Shown here piece after piece: positions 35,143-45,282 of a stretch of 64,000 bases of DNA. The translations under genes were made by a program, and so were the position numbers. Position 1 is the first letter of the stretch. Every line of letters begins with the position of its first letter. Source of the stretch: Clostridiales bacterium (lineage in GTDB: Bacteria; Bacillota; Clostridia; TANB77; CAG-508); contig DNVW01000013.1 of the NCBI GenBank assembly GCA_003507395.1, positions 18,652 through 82,651 of the forward strand, read 5' to 3'. A model generated the notes under the pieces. It did not search any database, was not told the DNA's origin, and saw only the letters and a list, made by a program, of their open reading frames with translations.

Positions 35143-35206
35143 GTGCCAAAATTCCCCGTCCCCATTGGCAGAAAAATGTGTCAAAGGGGACGGGGAATTT
35201 TGGCAC
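35143..35206. repeat. Long perfect inverted repeat of the GGGAC type
   Basis: Two perfect 21-bp arms (35143-35163 and 35186-35206), each with a GTGCCAAAATTCCCC-type sequence or its complement, around a 22-nt loop. A T-run follows at 35209-35213, so it could also act as a second terminator. Confidence 0.9.
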
Positions 35207-35305
35207 ATCTTTTTAAATTGCTTATTTTAAAAAAATACTATTTACTTTTACTTTATTATATAATACAATATTAGCCAGTTAAAAATACGAATATGGAGTT
35301 TAGTT

Positions 35306-35800
35306 ATGTTTAAAAAATATATTTTAGTTTTTTTAGTTTCAATGATACCACTTATAGAGTTAAGAGGAGCTGTACCGATTGGTCTTAGCAATTTGTGGGG
35401 GGACCCTATTTCTATATTGCCTCTTTATTTAATTTGTATTATAGGAAATATGTTACCAGTTCCTTTTATATTTTTCTTTGCTAGAAAAGTGTTGATTTGG
35501 GGAGCAGATAAAAAATTTATTGGAAGATTTTTTAAATTTTGCTTAGAAAAAGGAGAAAAAGGCGGAAGAAAATTGCAAGAAAAAGCAGGAAGAGGGTTAT
35601 ACTGGGCATTATTTATTTTTGTTGGAATTCCGCTTCCTGGTACAGGTGCATGGACAGGTACTCTTGCAGCAAGTTTGTTAGATATGGATTTTAAAAAAAG
35701 TAGTATTGCTGTAATGGCAGGGGTTATTTTAGCAGGAATAATTATGGGGTTGGCATCAGCAGGAGTTTTCGGAGCAATTGGAGCAATTTTAGGTGCATAA
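35306..35800 (+). CDS. Small multidrug export-type membrane protein (COG2426)
   Basis: A 164-residue protein with about five hydrophobic segments, of the family labelled small multidrug exporter. The N-terminal MIPLIELRGAVPIGL and the later VGIPLPGTGAWTG are the conserved re-entrant-like motifs. The transport role is taken from the family name and is poorly established. GGAG lies 7 nt before the ATG. No partner gene is near; rpoB follows with its own promoter. Confidence 0.88.
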   Translation: MFKKYILVFLVSMIPLIELRGAVPIGLSNLWGDPISILPLYLICIIGNMLPVPFIFFFARKVLIWGADKKFIGRFFKFCLEKGEKGGRKLQEKAGRGLYWALFIFVGIPLPGTGAWTGTLAASLLDMDFKKSSIAVMAGVILAGIIMGLASAGVFGAIGAILGA

Positions 35801-35828
35801 AAAAATAGAAATAAAAAAATGGAAACTA

Positions 35829-35858
35829 TTGACAAGCGGTATGAAAATAAGGTATACT
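35829..35858 (+). promoter_or_regulatory. Promoter of rpoBC
   Basis: TTGACA (35829-35834), 18-bp spacer, TATACT (35853-35858). It gives a leader of about 315 nt before rpoB. Confidence 0.8.
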
Positions 35859-35961
35859 AATAAATAGATGTGTTAATATGGAGAGACATTAATTTCATTT
35901 AGAAACAAGGGTGATTAAAATAAAAAACATGTTTTTAAAGGAAATCTAAAAAACAAAAGAG

Positions 35962-35995
35962 TTGACAAAAAATAAGTTTTGTCAATAGTTTTTTT
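35962..35995 (+). terminator. Terminator-like hairpin in the rpoB leader
   Basis: TTGACAAAA (35962-35970) pairs with TTTTGTCAA (35977-35985) around a 6-nt loop, with a T-run at 35989-35995. It lies between the promoter and rpoB, where it could act as an attenuator. Confidence 0.65.
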
Positions 35996-36052
35996 GTTGC
36001 TAAATATTGTAGTTATGTAAATTGTTTAAAAGAGGAATTGCTCTTAAAATTA

Positions 36053-36099
36053 TTTATAATAATAGAACTTAGAGAGCAGGAAGTTCGTATTATTATAAA
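36053..36099 (+). other. Second long hairpin in the rpoB leader
   Basis: An 18-bp stem: TTTATAATAATAGAACTT (36053-36070) with its complement at 36081-36099, broken by one bulged G at 36087. The loop is AGAGAGCAGG. It is 81 nt upstream of the rpoB start. Confidence 0.65.
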
Positions 36100-36180
36100 T
36101 ACTTTTTAAGAAGACAAGAAGGACTTTTAAATAATTTGATATATATTTTTCTGCTTAATATTTTTTAGAGGTGATTTTTG

Positions 36181-39100
36181 ATGAAAGACATCAAGTATGA
36201 AAAATGTACTCGTAAGACTTTTGCAAAAATTGAAGATTCAATAGAAATGCCAAATCTTATTAAAGTACAAAAGGATTCATATGACTGGTTTGTAGAGGAA
36301 GGATTAGGAGAAATATTGAAAGATATTTCACCAATAGTTGATTATTCTGGAAATCTAGTTCTTGAATTTTTAGATTACTACATGGAAGAAAAAACAAAAT
36401 ACACATTAGAGGAAGCAAAAGAAAGAGATGCGACATATGCAACAAGATTACATGTTAAAGTAAGGTTAATAAACCGTGAGACAGGTGAAATTAAAGAACA
36501 AGAAATTTATCTTGGAGATTTTCCACTTATGACAGATAGTGGAACCTTTGTAATTAATGGAGCAGAAAGAGTAGTAGTAAGCCAATTGGTACGTTCGCCA
36601 GGATGTTACTATGCAAAAGAATTTGATCCAAAAACAGGAAAGAAAATATATACATCTACAGTAATGCCAATAAGAGGAGCTTGGCTAGAATATGAAACAG
36701 ATGGAAATGACATTTTCTATGTAAGAGTAGACAGAACTAGAAAATTACCAGTTACATCTTTATTAAGAGCTATAGGAATTGTTACAGATGAACAAATATT
36801 AGCTTTATTTGGTGATGAACCAAAAATTATAGCTACAATTCAAAAAGATACAGTTAAAACAGCTGAAGAAGCATTAATAGAAATTTATAAAAAGTTAAGA
36901 CCAGGAGAACTTCCAACAGTAGATGCTGCAAGAAATTTGTTTAATGGTTTGTTTTTCGATGACAGAAGATATGATTTGGCAAAAGTAGGTAGATATAAAT
37001 TTAATAAAAAATTAAGTTTATCTTCTAGAATAGCAGGACAAGTAGCTTTTGAAGATATTATAGATGCAGAAACAGGCGAAGTTTTTGTAGAAAAAGATAC
37101 AGTAATTTCAGAGGAAGTAGCAGAAAATATTAGAAATGCTGGAATAAATATTGTAGATATAAAAGTAGATGATAAAAAAGTAAGAATTATAGGTAATGGA
37201 ACAGTAAATATTCACAAAGTATTACCAAATGTGGATTTATCTGACCTACATATTAAAGAATATGTTAATTATGAAGTATTAAAGTCAATAATAGATACAA
37301 CTCCGGAAGAAAAATTACATGATACTATAAAAGAGAGAATAAATGAATTAATTCCAAGACATATAACAAACGAAGATATGATTGCATCAATAAGTTATTT
37401 ATTAAACTTAGATAATGGATTAGGCAATGTTGATGATATAGATCACTTAGGCAATAGACGTATTAGATGTGTTGGAGAATTATTACAAAATCAATTTAGA
37501 ATTGGTTTAACAAGATTAGAAAGAGTCGTAAGAGAGAGAATGACAATTCAAGACTTAGACGTAATTACTCCACAAACTCTAATAAACACAAAACCAATAA
37601 CTTCATCAATTAAAGAATTCTTTGGAAGCTCACAATTATCACAATTTATGGATCAAACAAACCCATTATCTGAGCTAACACATAAAAGAAGAATTTCTGC
37701 ATTAGGACCAGGAGGACTTTCAAGAGAAAGAGCAGGATTCGAAGTTCGTGATATTCACTATACACACTATGGAAGACTTTGCCCTGTAGAATCACCAGAA
37801 GGACCAAATATTGGACTTATATCTGCACTTTCTTCATTTGCTATTATTAATGAATATGGATTTGTAGAAACACCATATAGAAAAGTAGTAGATGGAAAAA
37901 TAACAGATGAAATTACATATATGCCTGCTGATGAAGAAGACAAATATATAATAGCACAAGCTTCAGAACCAGTTGATAAAGAAGGAAGATTTATCAATGA
38001 TAGAATTAGGGTAAGACACAGAGAAGAAATAACAGTTGTTGATAAAGATAAAGTAAATTATGTAGATGTATCACCAAAACAATTAGTTTCTGTTGCAGCT
38101 GCAATGATACCTTTCTTAGAGCATGATGATGTTAAGCGTTCTTTGATGGGATCAAACATGCAACGTCAGGCAGTTCCATTACTTACAGTAGAATCACCAA
38201 TTGTAGGAACAGGTATTGAATATAGAGCTGCTAAAGATTCTGGTATTACAGTAATTGCAAAAGAAGACGGAATAGTAGAAAAAGTAACTGGTGATGAAAT
38301 AACAATAAGAAACAAAAAAGATGGAATAGATGTATATCATTTGAGAAAATTTAAAAGAACAAATGGTGGTACTTGTATTAACCAAAGACCAGTTGTAGTA
38401 AAAGGAGAAAAGGTAAAAAAAGGAGACTTAATAGCAGATGGCCCTTCTACTAAAAATGGAGAAATGTCACTTGGAAAAAATGTTTTAATAGCATTTACAA
38501 CATGGGAAGGTTATAACTACGAGGATGCTATTTTAATAAATGAAAGACTAGTAAAAGAGGATGTATACACTTCTATTCATATAGAAGAATATGATTGTGA
38601 ATGTCGTGATACAAAACTTGGACCAGAAGAAATTACAAGAGATATTCCAAATGTAGGTGACGATAGTTTAAAAGACTTAGATGAAAATGGAATTATTAGA
38701 ATAGGTGCAGAAGTTAGACCAGGTGATATATTAGTAGGTAAAGTTACTCCTAAAGGAGAAACAGAGCTTACAGCAGAAGAAAGACTATTACGTGCTATAT
38801 TCGGAGAAAAAGCTAGAGAAGTAAGAGATACTTCACTTCGTGTACCACATGGAGAAGCTGGAACAATAGTAGATATAAAAATATTTACAAGAGAAAATTC
38901 AGATGAATTAGGACCTGGAGTAAATCAAATAATAAGATGTTATATAGCTACAAAAAGAAAAATATCGGTTGGAGATAAAATGGCAGGACGTCACGGAAAC
39001 AAAGGTGTTATATCTCGTATACTTCCAGAAGAAGATATGCCATTTTTACCAGATGGAACACCAGTAGATATAGTACTAAACCCACTTGGTGTACCTTCTC

Positions 39101-39894
39101 GTATGAATTTAGGTCAAGTTCTAGAAGTACATTTAGGAATGGCAGCAAAAGCATTAGGTTGGAAGGTTGCAACACCAGTATTCGATGGTGCTACAGATGA
39201 AGAAATAAGAGCATTATTAAAGAAAGCAGGACTTTCAGAAGATGGAAAGACAATACTTTATGACGGAAGAACAGGTGAGGCATTTGATCATCCAATCACA
39301 GTAGGGGTTATGTATATGTTAAAATTACATCACTTAGTAGATGATAAAATACATGCTCGTTCAACAGGACCATACTCACTAGTTACACAACAACCTTTAG
39401 GTGGTAAAGCTCAATTTGGTGGACAACGTTTTGGAGAAATGGAGGTTTGGGCATTAGAAGCATATGGTGCAGCATATACATTACAAGAAATGTTAACAAC
39501 TAAATCAGATGATGTGGTAGGACGTGTTAAAACATATGAAGCAATTGTAAAAGGAGAAAATGTACCAGAACCAGGAGTCCCAGAAGGCTTTAAGGTATTA
39601 ATTAAAGAACTTCAAAGCTTAGGATTAGATATAAAATTATATTCAGAAGACAATCAAGAATTAGAATTAAAAGAGAATATAGAAGATGGAATAGACTTTA
39701 ATTTCGAAACTGAGAAAAATGAAGTAATAGATGAAACTGAATTAGATGATGGATATATAGAAGAGGAAGAACTAGGCGATGATATGCTATTAGATGGAAT
39801 GGATGGCATATTAGATGATGATGAAGTCTTAATAGATGACACAGACTTAGGAGAAGATAATTTACTAAATGATCAAGACATATTAGATGAATAG
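36181..39894 (+). CDS. rpoB: RNA polymerase subunit beta
   Basis: A 1237-residue core subunit of RNA polymerase. The rifampicin region reads GSSQLSQFMDQTNPLSELTH and then KRRISALGPGGL, with the usual Asp, His and Ser, so no resistance change is seen. Other core motifs include RLCPVESPEGPNIGLI and GQRFGEMEVWALEAYGAA. The last 75 residues form a very acidic tail (for example EEEELGDDMLLDGMDGILDD). AGAGGTG lies 7 nt before ATG 36181. No ribosomal protein genes precede it; the rplJL neighbours usual in bacteria are absent here. Confidence 0.98.
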   Translation: MKDIKYEKCTRKTFAKIEDSIEMPNLIKVQKDSYDWFVEEGLGEILKDISPIVDYSGNLVLEFLDYYMEEKTKYTLEEAKERDATYATRLHVKVRLINRETGEIKEQEIYLGDFPLMTDSGTFVINGAERVVVSQLVRSPGCYYAKEFDPKTGKKIYTSTVMPIRGAWLEYETDGNDIFYVRVDRTRKLPVTSLLRAIGIVTDEQILALFGDEPKIIATIQKDTVKTAEEALIEIYKKLRPGELPTVDAARNLFNGLFFDDRRYDLAKVGRYKFNKKLSLSSRIAGQVAFEDIIDAETGEVFVEKDTVISEEVAENIRNAGINIVDIKVDDKKVRIIGNGTVNIHKVLPNVDLSDLHIKEYVNYEVLKSIIDTTPEEKLHDTIKERINELIPRHITNEDMIASISYLLNLDNGLGNVDDIDHLGNRRIRCVGELLQNQFRIGLTRLERVVRERMTIQDLDVITPQTLINTKPITSSIKEFFGSSQLSQFMDQTNPLSELTHKRRISALGPGGLSRERAGFEVRDIHYTHYGRLCPVESPEGPNIGLISALSSFAIINEYGFVETPYRKVVDGKITDEITYMPADEEDKYIIAQASEPVDKEGRFINDRIRVRHREEITVVDKDKVNYVDVSPKQLVSVAAAMIPFLEHDDVKRSLMGSNMQRQAVPLLTVESPIVGTGIEYRAAKDSGITVIAKEDGIVEKVTGDEITIRNKKDGIDVYHLRKFKRTNGGTCINQRPVVVKGEKVKKGDLIADGPSTKNGEMSLGKNVLIAFTTWEGYNYEDAILINERLVKEDVYTSIHIEEYDCECRDTKLGPEEITRDIPNVGDDSLKDLDENGIIRIGAEVRPGDILVGKVTPKGETELTAEERLLRAIFGEKAREVRDTSLRVPHGEAGTIVDIKIFTRENSDELGPGVNQIIRCYIATKRKISVGDKMAGRHGNKGVISRILPEEDMPFLPDGTPVDIVLNPLGVPSRMNLGQVLEVHLGMAAKALGWKVATPVFDGATDEEIRALLKKAGLSEDGKTILYDGRTGEAFDHPITVGVMYMLKLHHLVDDKIHARSTGPYSLVTQQPLGGKAQFGGQRFGEMEVWALEAYGAAYTLQEMLTTKSDDVVGRVKTYEAIVKGENVPEPGVPEGFKVLIKELQSLGLDIKLYSEDNQELELKENIEDGIDFNFETEKNEVIDETELDDGYIEEEELGDDMLLDGMDGILDDDEVLIDDTDLGEDNLLNDQDILDE

Positions 39895-39907
39895 TATTAA
39901 TTAAATA

Positions 39908-39980
39908 GTTTCAAAAAGGATTTTTATGCTTACAAAATAGAATTGCTCAGCAGTGTATAGCGAAAAAATCCTTGAGAAAC
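39908..39980 (+). other. Long hairpin in the rpoB-rpoC gap
   Basis: GTTTC (39908-39912) with GAAAC (39976-39980), then a small internal loop, then AAGGATTTTT (39916-39925) with AAAAATCCTT (39964-39973). The closing loop is 38 nt. No T-run follows. Confidence 0.7.
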
Positions 39981-40015
39981 AAGAGTAAATAAAAAGTCAA
40001 GGGGGCTAAAAAGCA

Positions 40016-43000
40016 GTGGATGAACTAGAAATTTTCGATAAAATTAAAATAGGGATTGCATCAGATGAACAAATAAGAGAATGGTCAAAAGGAGAAGTTA
40101 AAAAGCCAGAGACTATTAACTACAGAACATTAAAGCCAGAAAGAGATGGACTTTTTTGTGAAAGAATATTTGGGCCTACAAAAGATTGGGAATGCCATTG
40201 TGGTAAATACAAGAGAGTAAGATATAAAGGAATAGTTTGCGATAGATGTGGCGTTGAAGTAACAAAGGCTAAAGTAAGACGTGAAAGAATGGGTCATATT
40301 GAACTTGCTGCTCCTGTAGCACATATTTGGTACTTTAAAGGTATTCCAAGCAGAATAGCGTTGTTATTAGATATCTCACCAAGAAACTTAGAGAAAGTTA
40401 TATATTTTGCTTCATATATTGTTACAGATAAAGGAACATCAAGCTTAACAAAAACACAAGTACTATCTGAAAAAGAATATCATGAAGCAGAAGAAAAATA
40501 TGGAAAAGGCTCTTTTAAAGCAGAAATGGGAGCAGAGGCAATAAGAAAATTATTAGCAGAAATAGATATAGAAAAATTATCTGAGAAATTAAAAAAAGAA
40601 TTAGAAAAAGCAAGCGAGCAAAAGAAAGCAAAACTAATAAAAAGATTAGATACTGTAGAAGCATTTAGATTATCAGGAAATAAACCTGAATGGATGATTA
40701 TGAATGTTGTTCCAGTAATTCCACCAGAATTAAGACCGATGGTTCAATTAGATGGTGGTAGGTTTGCAACATCAGATTTAAATGATTTATATAGAAGAGT
40801 TATAAACAGAAATAATAGATTAAAAAGACTATTAGAATTAGGAGCACCAGAAATAATAGTAAGAAACGAAAAGAGAATGTTACAAGAATCAGTTGATGCT
40901 TTAATAGATAATAGTAGAAGGGGAAGACCAGTAACTGGTGCCGGAGGTAGAGCATTAAAATCTTTATCAGATATGTTAAAAGGTAAACAAGGACGCTTCC
41001 GTCAAAACCTATTAGGAAAACGTGTTGACTATTCTGGACGTTCAGTTATAGTTGTTGGACCAGAACTTAAAATCTATCAATGTGGTGTTCCAAAGGAAAT
41101 GGCAGTAGAATTATTTAAGCCATTTGTTATGAGGGAATTAGTAGGACGTGGAATAGCTCATAATATTAAAAATGCTAAGAGAATGGTAGAGAGATTAAGA
41201 CCAGAAGTATGGGATATATTAGAAGAAGTTATAAAAGACCATCCAGTATTACTAAACCGTGCACCAACATTGCATAGACTTGGTATTCAGGCGTTTGAGC
41301 CAGTTTTAGTAGAGGGAAGAGCAATAAAATTGCATCCATTAGTATGTACAGCTTTTAATGCTGACTTCGATGGTGACCAAATGGCTATACACGTGCCATT
41401 ATCTCCAGAGGCACAAGCAGAAGCAAGATTTTTAATGCTTTCTGTAAATAATTTATTAAAACCACAAGATGGTAAACCAGTAACAGTACCTACACAAGAT
41501 ATGATTCTAGGAAGTTACTATTTAACAATGATTGTTGAAGGAGAAAAAGGAGAAGGTAAATATTTTTCATCACCAGAAGAAGCTATTATTGCAAATGTAA
41601 ACAATGAATTAGGCTCGCATGCAAAAATACATGTAAGAATGAGCAAAAAAGTAAATGGAGAAGAAAAACATAAAATAATAGAAACAACAGTAGGTAGAAT
41701 TATATATAATCAAGGTATACCACAAGATTTAGGTTTTGTAGATAGAACAAATCCAGAAAATGAATTTGAATTAGAAATAAACTTCCCTGTAATAAAGAAA
41801 AATTTAGGAAAGATAATCGCAAAATCGATAAATAAACATGGATTAAATGCAACAGCAGAATTACTAGATTATATAAAAGCAACTGGTTTCAAATATTCTA
41901 CAATAGGCGCTATTACAGTTTCTGTTGATGATGTAAAAGTACCAGAAGCCAAAAAGCAAATACTTGCAAATGCAAATGAACAAGTAAACAATGTATTAAA
42001 GCAATACAAACGTGGTTTAATTACAGATGAAGAAAGATATCAATCAGTAATTAAAATATGGGAAAAAGCTACAGATGAAGTTACAGAAGCAATGAAAAAT
42101 AACTTTGATGAATTAAACCCTGTATATATGATGTCACAATCTGGAGCCAGAGGAAATATAAACCAATTAAGACAAATAGCTGGTATGCGTGGACTTATGG
42201 CAAGTACAACAGGTAAAACAGTAGAAATACCAATAACATCATCATTTAGAGAAGGACTTGATGCACTTGAATATTTTATTTCAGCACATGGTGCTAGAAA
42301 AGGTTTAGCAGATACAGCTCTAAGAACAGCTGACTCTGGTTATTTAACAAGAAGACTTGTTGATGTTGCACAAGACATAATAGTAAGAGAAAAGGATTGT
42401 GGAACTCATGAAGGTATTGAACTTTCAGATATTAAAGATGGAAATCAAGTAGTAGAAAAATTAGAGGAACGTCTATTAGGAAGATATCCATTAGAAGATA
42501 TAGTTAACCCAGAAACAGGAGAAACCATAGTTACAACAGAAGAGCTTATCACAGAAGCTTTGGCTGAGAAAATAGTTGCAGCAGGAATAACAAAAGTAAA
42601 GGTACGTTCAGTATTAGAATGTAAAACAAAACATGGTGTATGTTGCAAATGCTACGGTATGGGATTGGCTACAAGAGCAGAAGTAAATATAGGAGAAGCT
42701 GTTGGTATTATAGCTGCACAATCAATTGGTGAACCTGGTACACAGCTAACCATGAGAACAATTCACTCTGGTGGTGTTGCAGGTGTAGCAGATATTACAC
42801 AAGGTCTTCCTAGAGTTGAAGAACTATTTGAAGCTAGAAAGCCAAAGGGCTTAGCTATAATTACAGAAATATCAGGAAAAGTAAAAATATCTGAAGACAA
42901 GAGCAAAAAAGAAGTTATTGTTACAAGCAGTGATGACAGTAAAACATATACAATACCATTTGGATCGAAATTACGTGTAAGAGATGGAGATGAAATAGAA

Positions 43001-43540
43001 GCAGGAGCTCCTATTACAGAAGGTTCTATAAATCCAAGCGAGATTTTAGCAATAAATGGTGTAGATGGGGTTCATAGATACTTAGTACAAGAAGTACAAA
43101 AAGTTTATAGAAATCAAGGTGTTGATATTAATGATAAACATATTGAAGTTATCGGAAGACAAATGCTTAAGAGAGTTAGAGTTGAAGATAATGGAGACAC
43201 AGGCTTATTTGCAGGATCATTAGTAGATATAAATGAACTAGAAGAAGTAAATGAGCAAATGGAAACAGAAGGAAAGAAACCAGCAACATATAAACGTGTA
43301 TTACTAGGAATAACAAAAGCTTCACTTGCAACAGAAAGTTTCTTATCAGCAGCATCTTTCCAAGAAACAACAAGAGTATTAACAGAAGCTGCTGTAAAAG
43401 GCAAAATTGATGAATTAATAGGACTAAAAGAAAATGTAATAATAGGAAAATTAATTCCTGCAGGAACAGGGCTAAATAAATACAAAAATACACAAATAGA
43501 TACAGAACAATATGAAGAAACTGCAAATGAAACAAAATAA
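40016..43540 (+). CDS. rpoC: RNA polymerase subunit beta-prime
   Basis: A 1174-residue catalytic subunit of RNA polymerase. It has the N-terminal zinc site (CHCGKYKRVRYKGIVCDRCG), the catalytic magnesium motif NADFDGDQMA, the trigger-loop region (MMSQSGARGN and GLMASTTGKTVEIPI) and the second zinc site (CKTKHGVCCKCYGMGLATRA). The start is GTG 40016 with AAGGGGGC about 9 nt upstream. The gap to rpoB is 121 nt and holds a hairpin. A strong terminator follows. Confidence 0.98.
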   Translation: MDELEIFDKIKIGIASDEQIREWSKGEVKKPETINYRTLKPERDGLFCERIFGPTKDWECHCGKYKRVRYKGIVCDRCGVEVTKAKVRRERMGHIELAAPVAHIWYFKGIPSRIALLLDISPRNLEKVIYFASYIVTDKGTSSLTKTQVLSEKEYHEAEEKYGKGSFKAEMGAEAIRKLLAEIDIEKLSEKLKKELEKASEQKKAKLIKRLDTVEAFRLSGNKPEWMIMNVVPVIPPELRPMVQLDGGRFATSDLNDLYRRVINRNNRLKRLLELGAPEIIVRNEKRMLQESVDALIDNSRRGRPVTGAGGRALKSLSDMLKGKQGRFRQNLLGKRVDYSGRSVIVVGPELKIYQCGVPKEMAVELFKPFVMRELVGRGIAHNIKNAKRMVERLRPEVWDILEEVIKDHPVLLNRAPTLHRLGIQAFEPVLVEGRAIKLHPLVCTAFNADFDGDQMAIHVPLSPEAQAEARFLMLSVNNLLKPQDGKPVTVPTQDMILGSYYLTMIVEGEKGEGKYFSSPEEAIIANVNNELGSHAKIHVRMSKKVNGEEKHKIIETTVGRIIYNQGIPQDLGFVDRTNPENEFELEINFPVIKKNLGKIIAKSINKHGLNATAELLDYIKATGFKYSTIGAITVSVDDVKVPEAKKQILANANEQVNNVLKQYKRGLITDEERYQSVIKIWEKATDEVTEAMKNNFDELNPVYMMSQSGARGNINQLRQIAGMRGLMASTTGKTVEIPITSSFREGLDALEYFISAHGARKGLADTALRTADSGYLTRRLVDVAQDIIVREKDCGTHEGIELSDIKDGNQVVEKLEERLLGRYPLEDIVNPETGETIVTTEELITEALAEKIVAAGITKVKVRSVLECKTKHGVCCKCYGMGLATRAEVNIGEAVGIIAAQSIGEPGTQLTMRTIHSGGVAGVADITQGLPRVEELFEARKPKGLAIITEISGKVKISEDKSKKEVIVTSSDDSKTYTIPFGSKLRVRDGDEIEAGAPITEGSINPSEILAINGVDGVHRYLVQEVQKVYRNQGVDINDKHIEVIGRQMLKRVRVEDNGDTGLFAGSLVDINELEEVNEQMETEGKKPATYKRVLLGITKASLATESFLSAASFQETTRVLTEAAVKGKIDELIGLKENVIIGKLIPAGTGLNKYKNTQIDTEQYEETANETK

Positions 43541-43548
43541 ATATTATC

Positions 43549-43580
43549 AAAAAAACTGCCAAATCTTTGGTAGTTTTTTG
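43549..43580 (+). terminator. Terminator of rpoBC
   Basis: ACTGCCAAA (43555-43563) pairs with TTTGGTAGT (43566-43574) with one G-T pair, flanked by an A-run and a T-run (to 43579). Confidence 0.9.
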
Positions 43581-43740
43581 ATTCGTAGGAAAAATAAGGT
43601 TTTGCAATGTAGGCACAGTGACTTTGTATATATTTTTCATAATTTAGTGGAGAAAAAATTTAAAAAATACTATATTTCTACAAAAAAGTATGATATAGTA
43701 TATATGTATAAAAAGCTATATTGAAAGGAATGAAGTTTAT

Positions 43741-45255
43741 ATGGAAAAAGGAAGAAGATATAGTGGAGGAAAAAAGCTAAACATGAAAAAAGTATTTGCT
43801 GTAATAATTGCATTTGCAGTAATTATAATGTTTATTGTTGGAATTAAAAAAATATTAAAATCAGATAAAGACATTAAAGAAAAAACTGTAGTGCAAAAAT
43901 ATTTTGCAGTATATACAAACAATAAATGGGGAGTTATAGATTCAAAAGGAAAAACAATAATAGAACCAACATATGATGAAACAATAATAATTCCAAATGA
44001 AACAAAAGCAATATTTATTTGTACTTATGATGTAAATTATGAAAATGGCACATATAAAACTAAAGTATTAAATGATAAAAAAGAAGAAATATTAAGTGGA
44101 TTTGAAACAGTGCAAGCATTAGAAAACTATGACGAAAATAACAATTTGTGGTATGAAGCAGATGTACTATTAGTAAAAAAAGATGGAAAATATGGACTAA
44201 TAAATTACAAAGGAAATGAACTATTAAAATGTGAATATAATTCAATTACAACAGTAAAAGGAATAAAAAATAGTTTAATAACAGAAAAAGATGGAAAATT
44301 AGGATTAGTAGATGATATAGGTAACATAGTAATACCAAATGAATATAAAAGCATTAAGCCATTAGGAAATAAATATGAAGAAGGCTTTATTGTAGGAAAT
44401 GAAAAATATGGAGTTATAAACTGGGATAAATCAGTTGCATTAGAAACAAAATATGAAGAGATAAAGCCAATATATGGAGATGGAAAATTTGTAGTAAAAC
44501 AAGATGGAAAATGGAAAATTGTAGATACAAGTGGCAAATCATATTTAGAAGGAAAATTTGATAACGTAAAATCAATTGATGGAGAAAATGTAGTCATACA
44601 AAAAAATGGAAAATATGGAGTAACAACAATTGCAGGAGAAACAAAATTAGAAACAAAATATGAAGATATAACATATACATATGCAGATAATTATATTGCA
44701 AAGCAAAATGGAAAATTTGGAATTCTAAACTTAAGTGGAGAGACAAAATTAGATTTTGTATATAAAACATTAATATATAGAAAAGATGTAGACTTTTATG
44801 AAGGCTCAAAAGAAGAGATAAATTCAGATTTAATAGATAGAGACTTTAATGTTAAACTTACAGGCATTATAACAGAAATTAATACAGAAACTGGATATAT
44901 GAAGGTTAGAGTAAACGGAGAGTACAAATATTATAACTTTAAATTTGAGGAAAAAACAAATATAGAACTATTAAAAGGAAATACCCTATTTTTATCAAAA
45001 AAGGATAACAAATATGGATTTGTAAATAAAGATGGAATTGTAATTGTTGACTATATATATGATGATGCAACAGAGCAAAATGAGTTTGGCTATGCGAGCG
45101 TAAAAAAAGATGGTTTATGGGGTTGTATTAATTCAAAAGGAGAAGTTACAATATCTCCAGCATATGCTTTAGAAAATAGCATATTAGTAGAATTTATAGG
45201 AAAGTGGCATAGAGGACAAGACTTGAACTTAAATTATTATACAGATGAAAAATAA
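43741..45255 (+). CDS. WG-repeat (KWG) membrane-anchored protein
   Basis: A 504-residue protein with a basic N-terminus, one transmembrane helix (residues about 15-33), and about nine repeats of the WG type in the rest. Examples are NKWGVIDSKGKTIIEPTYDE, DGKYGLINYKGNELLKCEYN, NGKFGILNLSGETKLDFVYK and DGLWGCINSKGEVTISPAY. WG repeats fold as beta-strand units and are thought to bind ligands or other proteins; the function is unknown. The topology puts the repeats outside the cell. AAAGGA lies 11 nt before the ATG. Confidence 0.88.
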   Translation: MEKGRRYSGGKKLNMKKVFAVIIAFAVIIMFIVGIKKILKSDKDIKEKTVVQKYFAVYTNNKWGVIDSKGKTIIEPTYDETIIIPNETKAIFICTYDVNYENGTYKTKVLNDKKEEILSGFETVQALENYDENNNLWYEADVLLVKKDGKYGLINYKGNELLKCEYNSITTVKGIKNSLITEKDGKLGLVDDIGNIVIPNEYKSIKPLGNKYEEGFIVGNEKYGVINWDKSVALETKYEEIKPIYGDGKFVVKQDGKWKIVDTSGKSYLEGKFDNVKSIDGENVVIQKNGKYGVTTIAGETKLETKYEDITYTYADNYIAKQNGKFGILNLSGETKLDFVYKTLIYRKDVDFYEGSKEEINSDLIDRDFNVKLTGIITEINTETGYMKVRVNGEYKYYNFKFEEKTNIELLKGNTLFLSKKDNKYGFVNKDGIVIVDYIYDDATEQNEFGYASVKKDGLWGCINSKGEVTISPAYALENSILVEFIGKWHRGQDLNLNYYTDEK

Positions 45256-45282
45256 ATCGTAGGAGGAGGAGTAAGCATACAT

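Noticed and set aside
35962..35967. TTGACA as a second -35 box for rpoB
   Set aside because: It is part of the hairpin stem, and no -10 box is found at 16-19 bp.
38194..38385. Short minus-strand frames inside rpoB, rpoC and the adhesin
   Set aside because: They are low-complexity Leu/Ser/Phe-rich shadows of the strongly biased codons on the other strand, without ribosome sites.
36181..39894. A rifampicin-resistance change in rpoB
   Set aside because: The cluster has the usual Asp, His and Ser residues.
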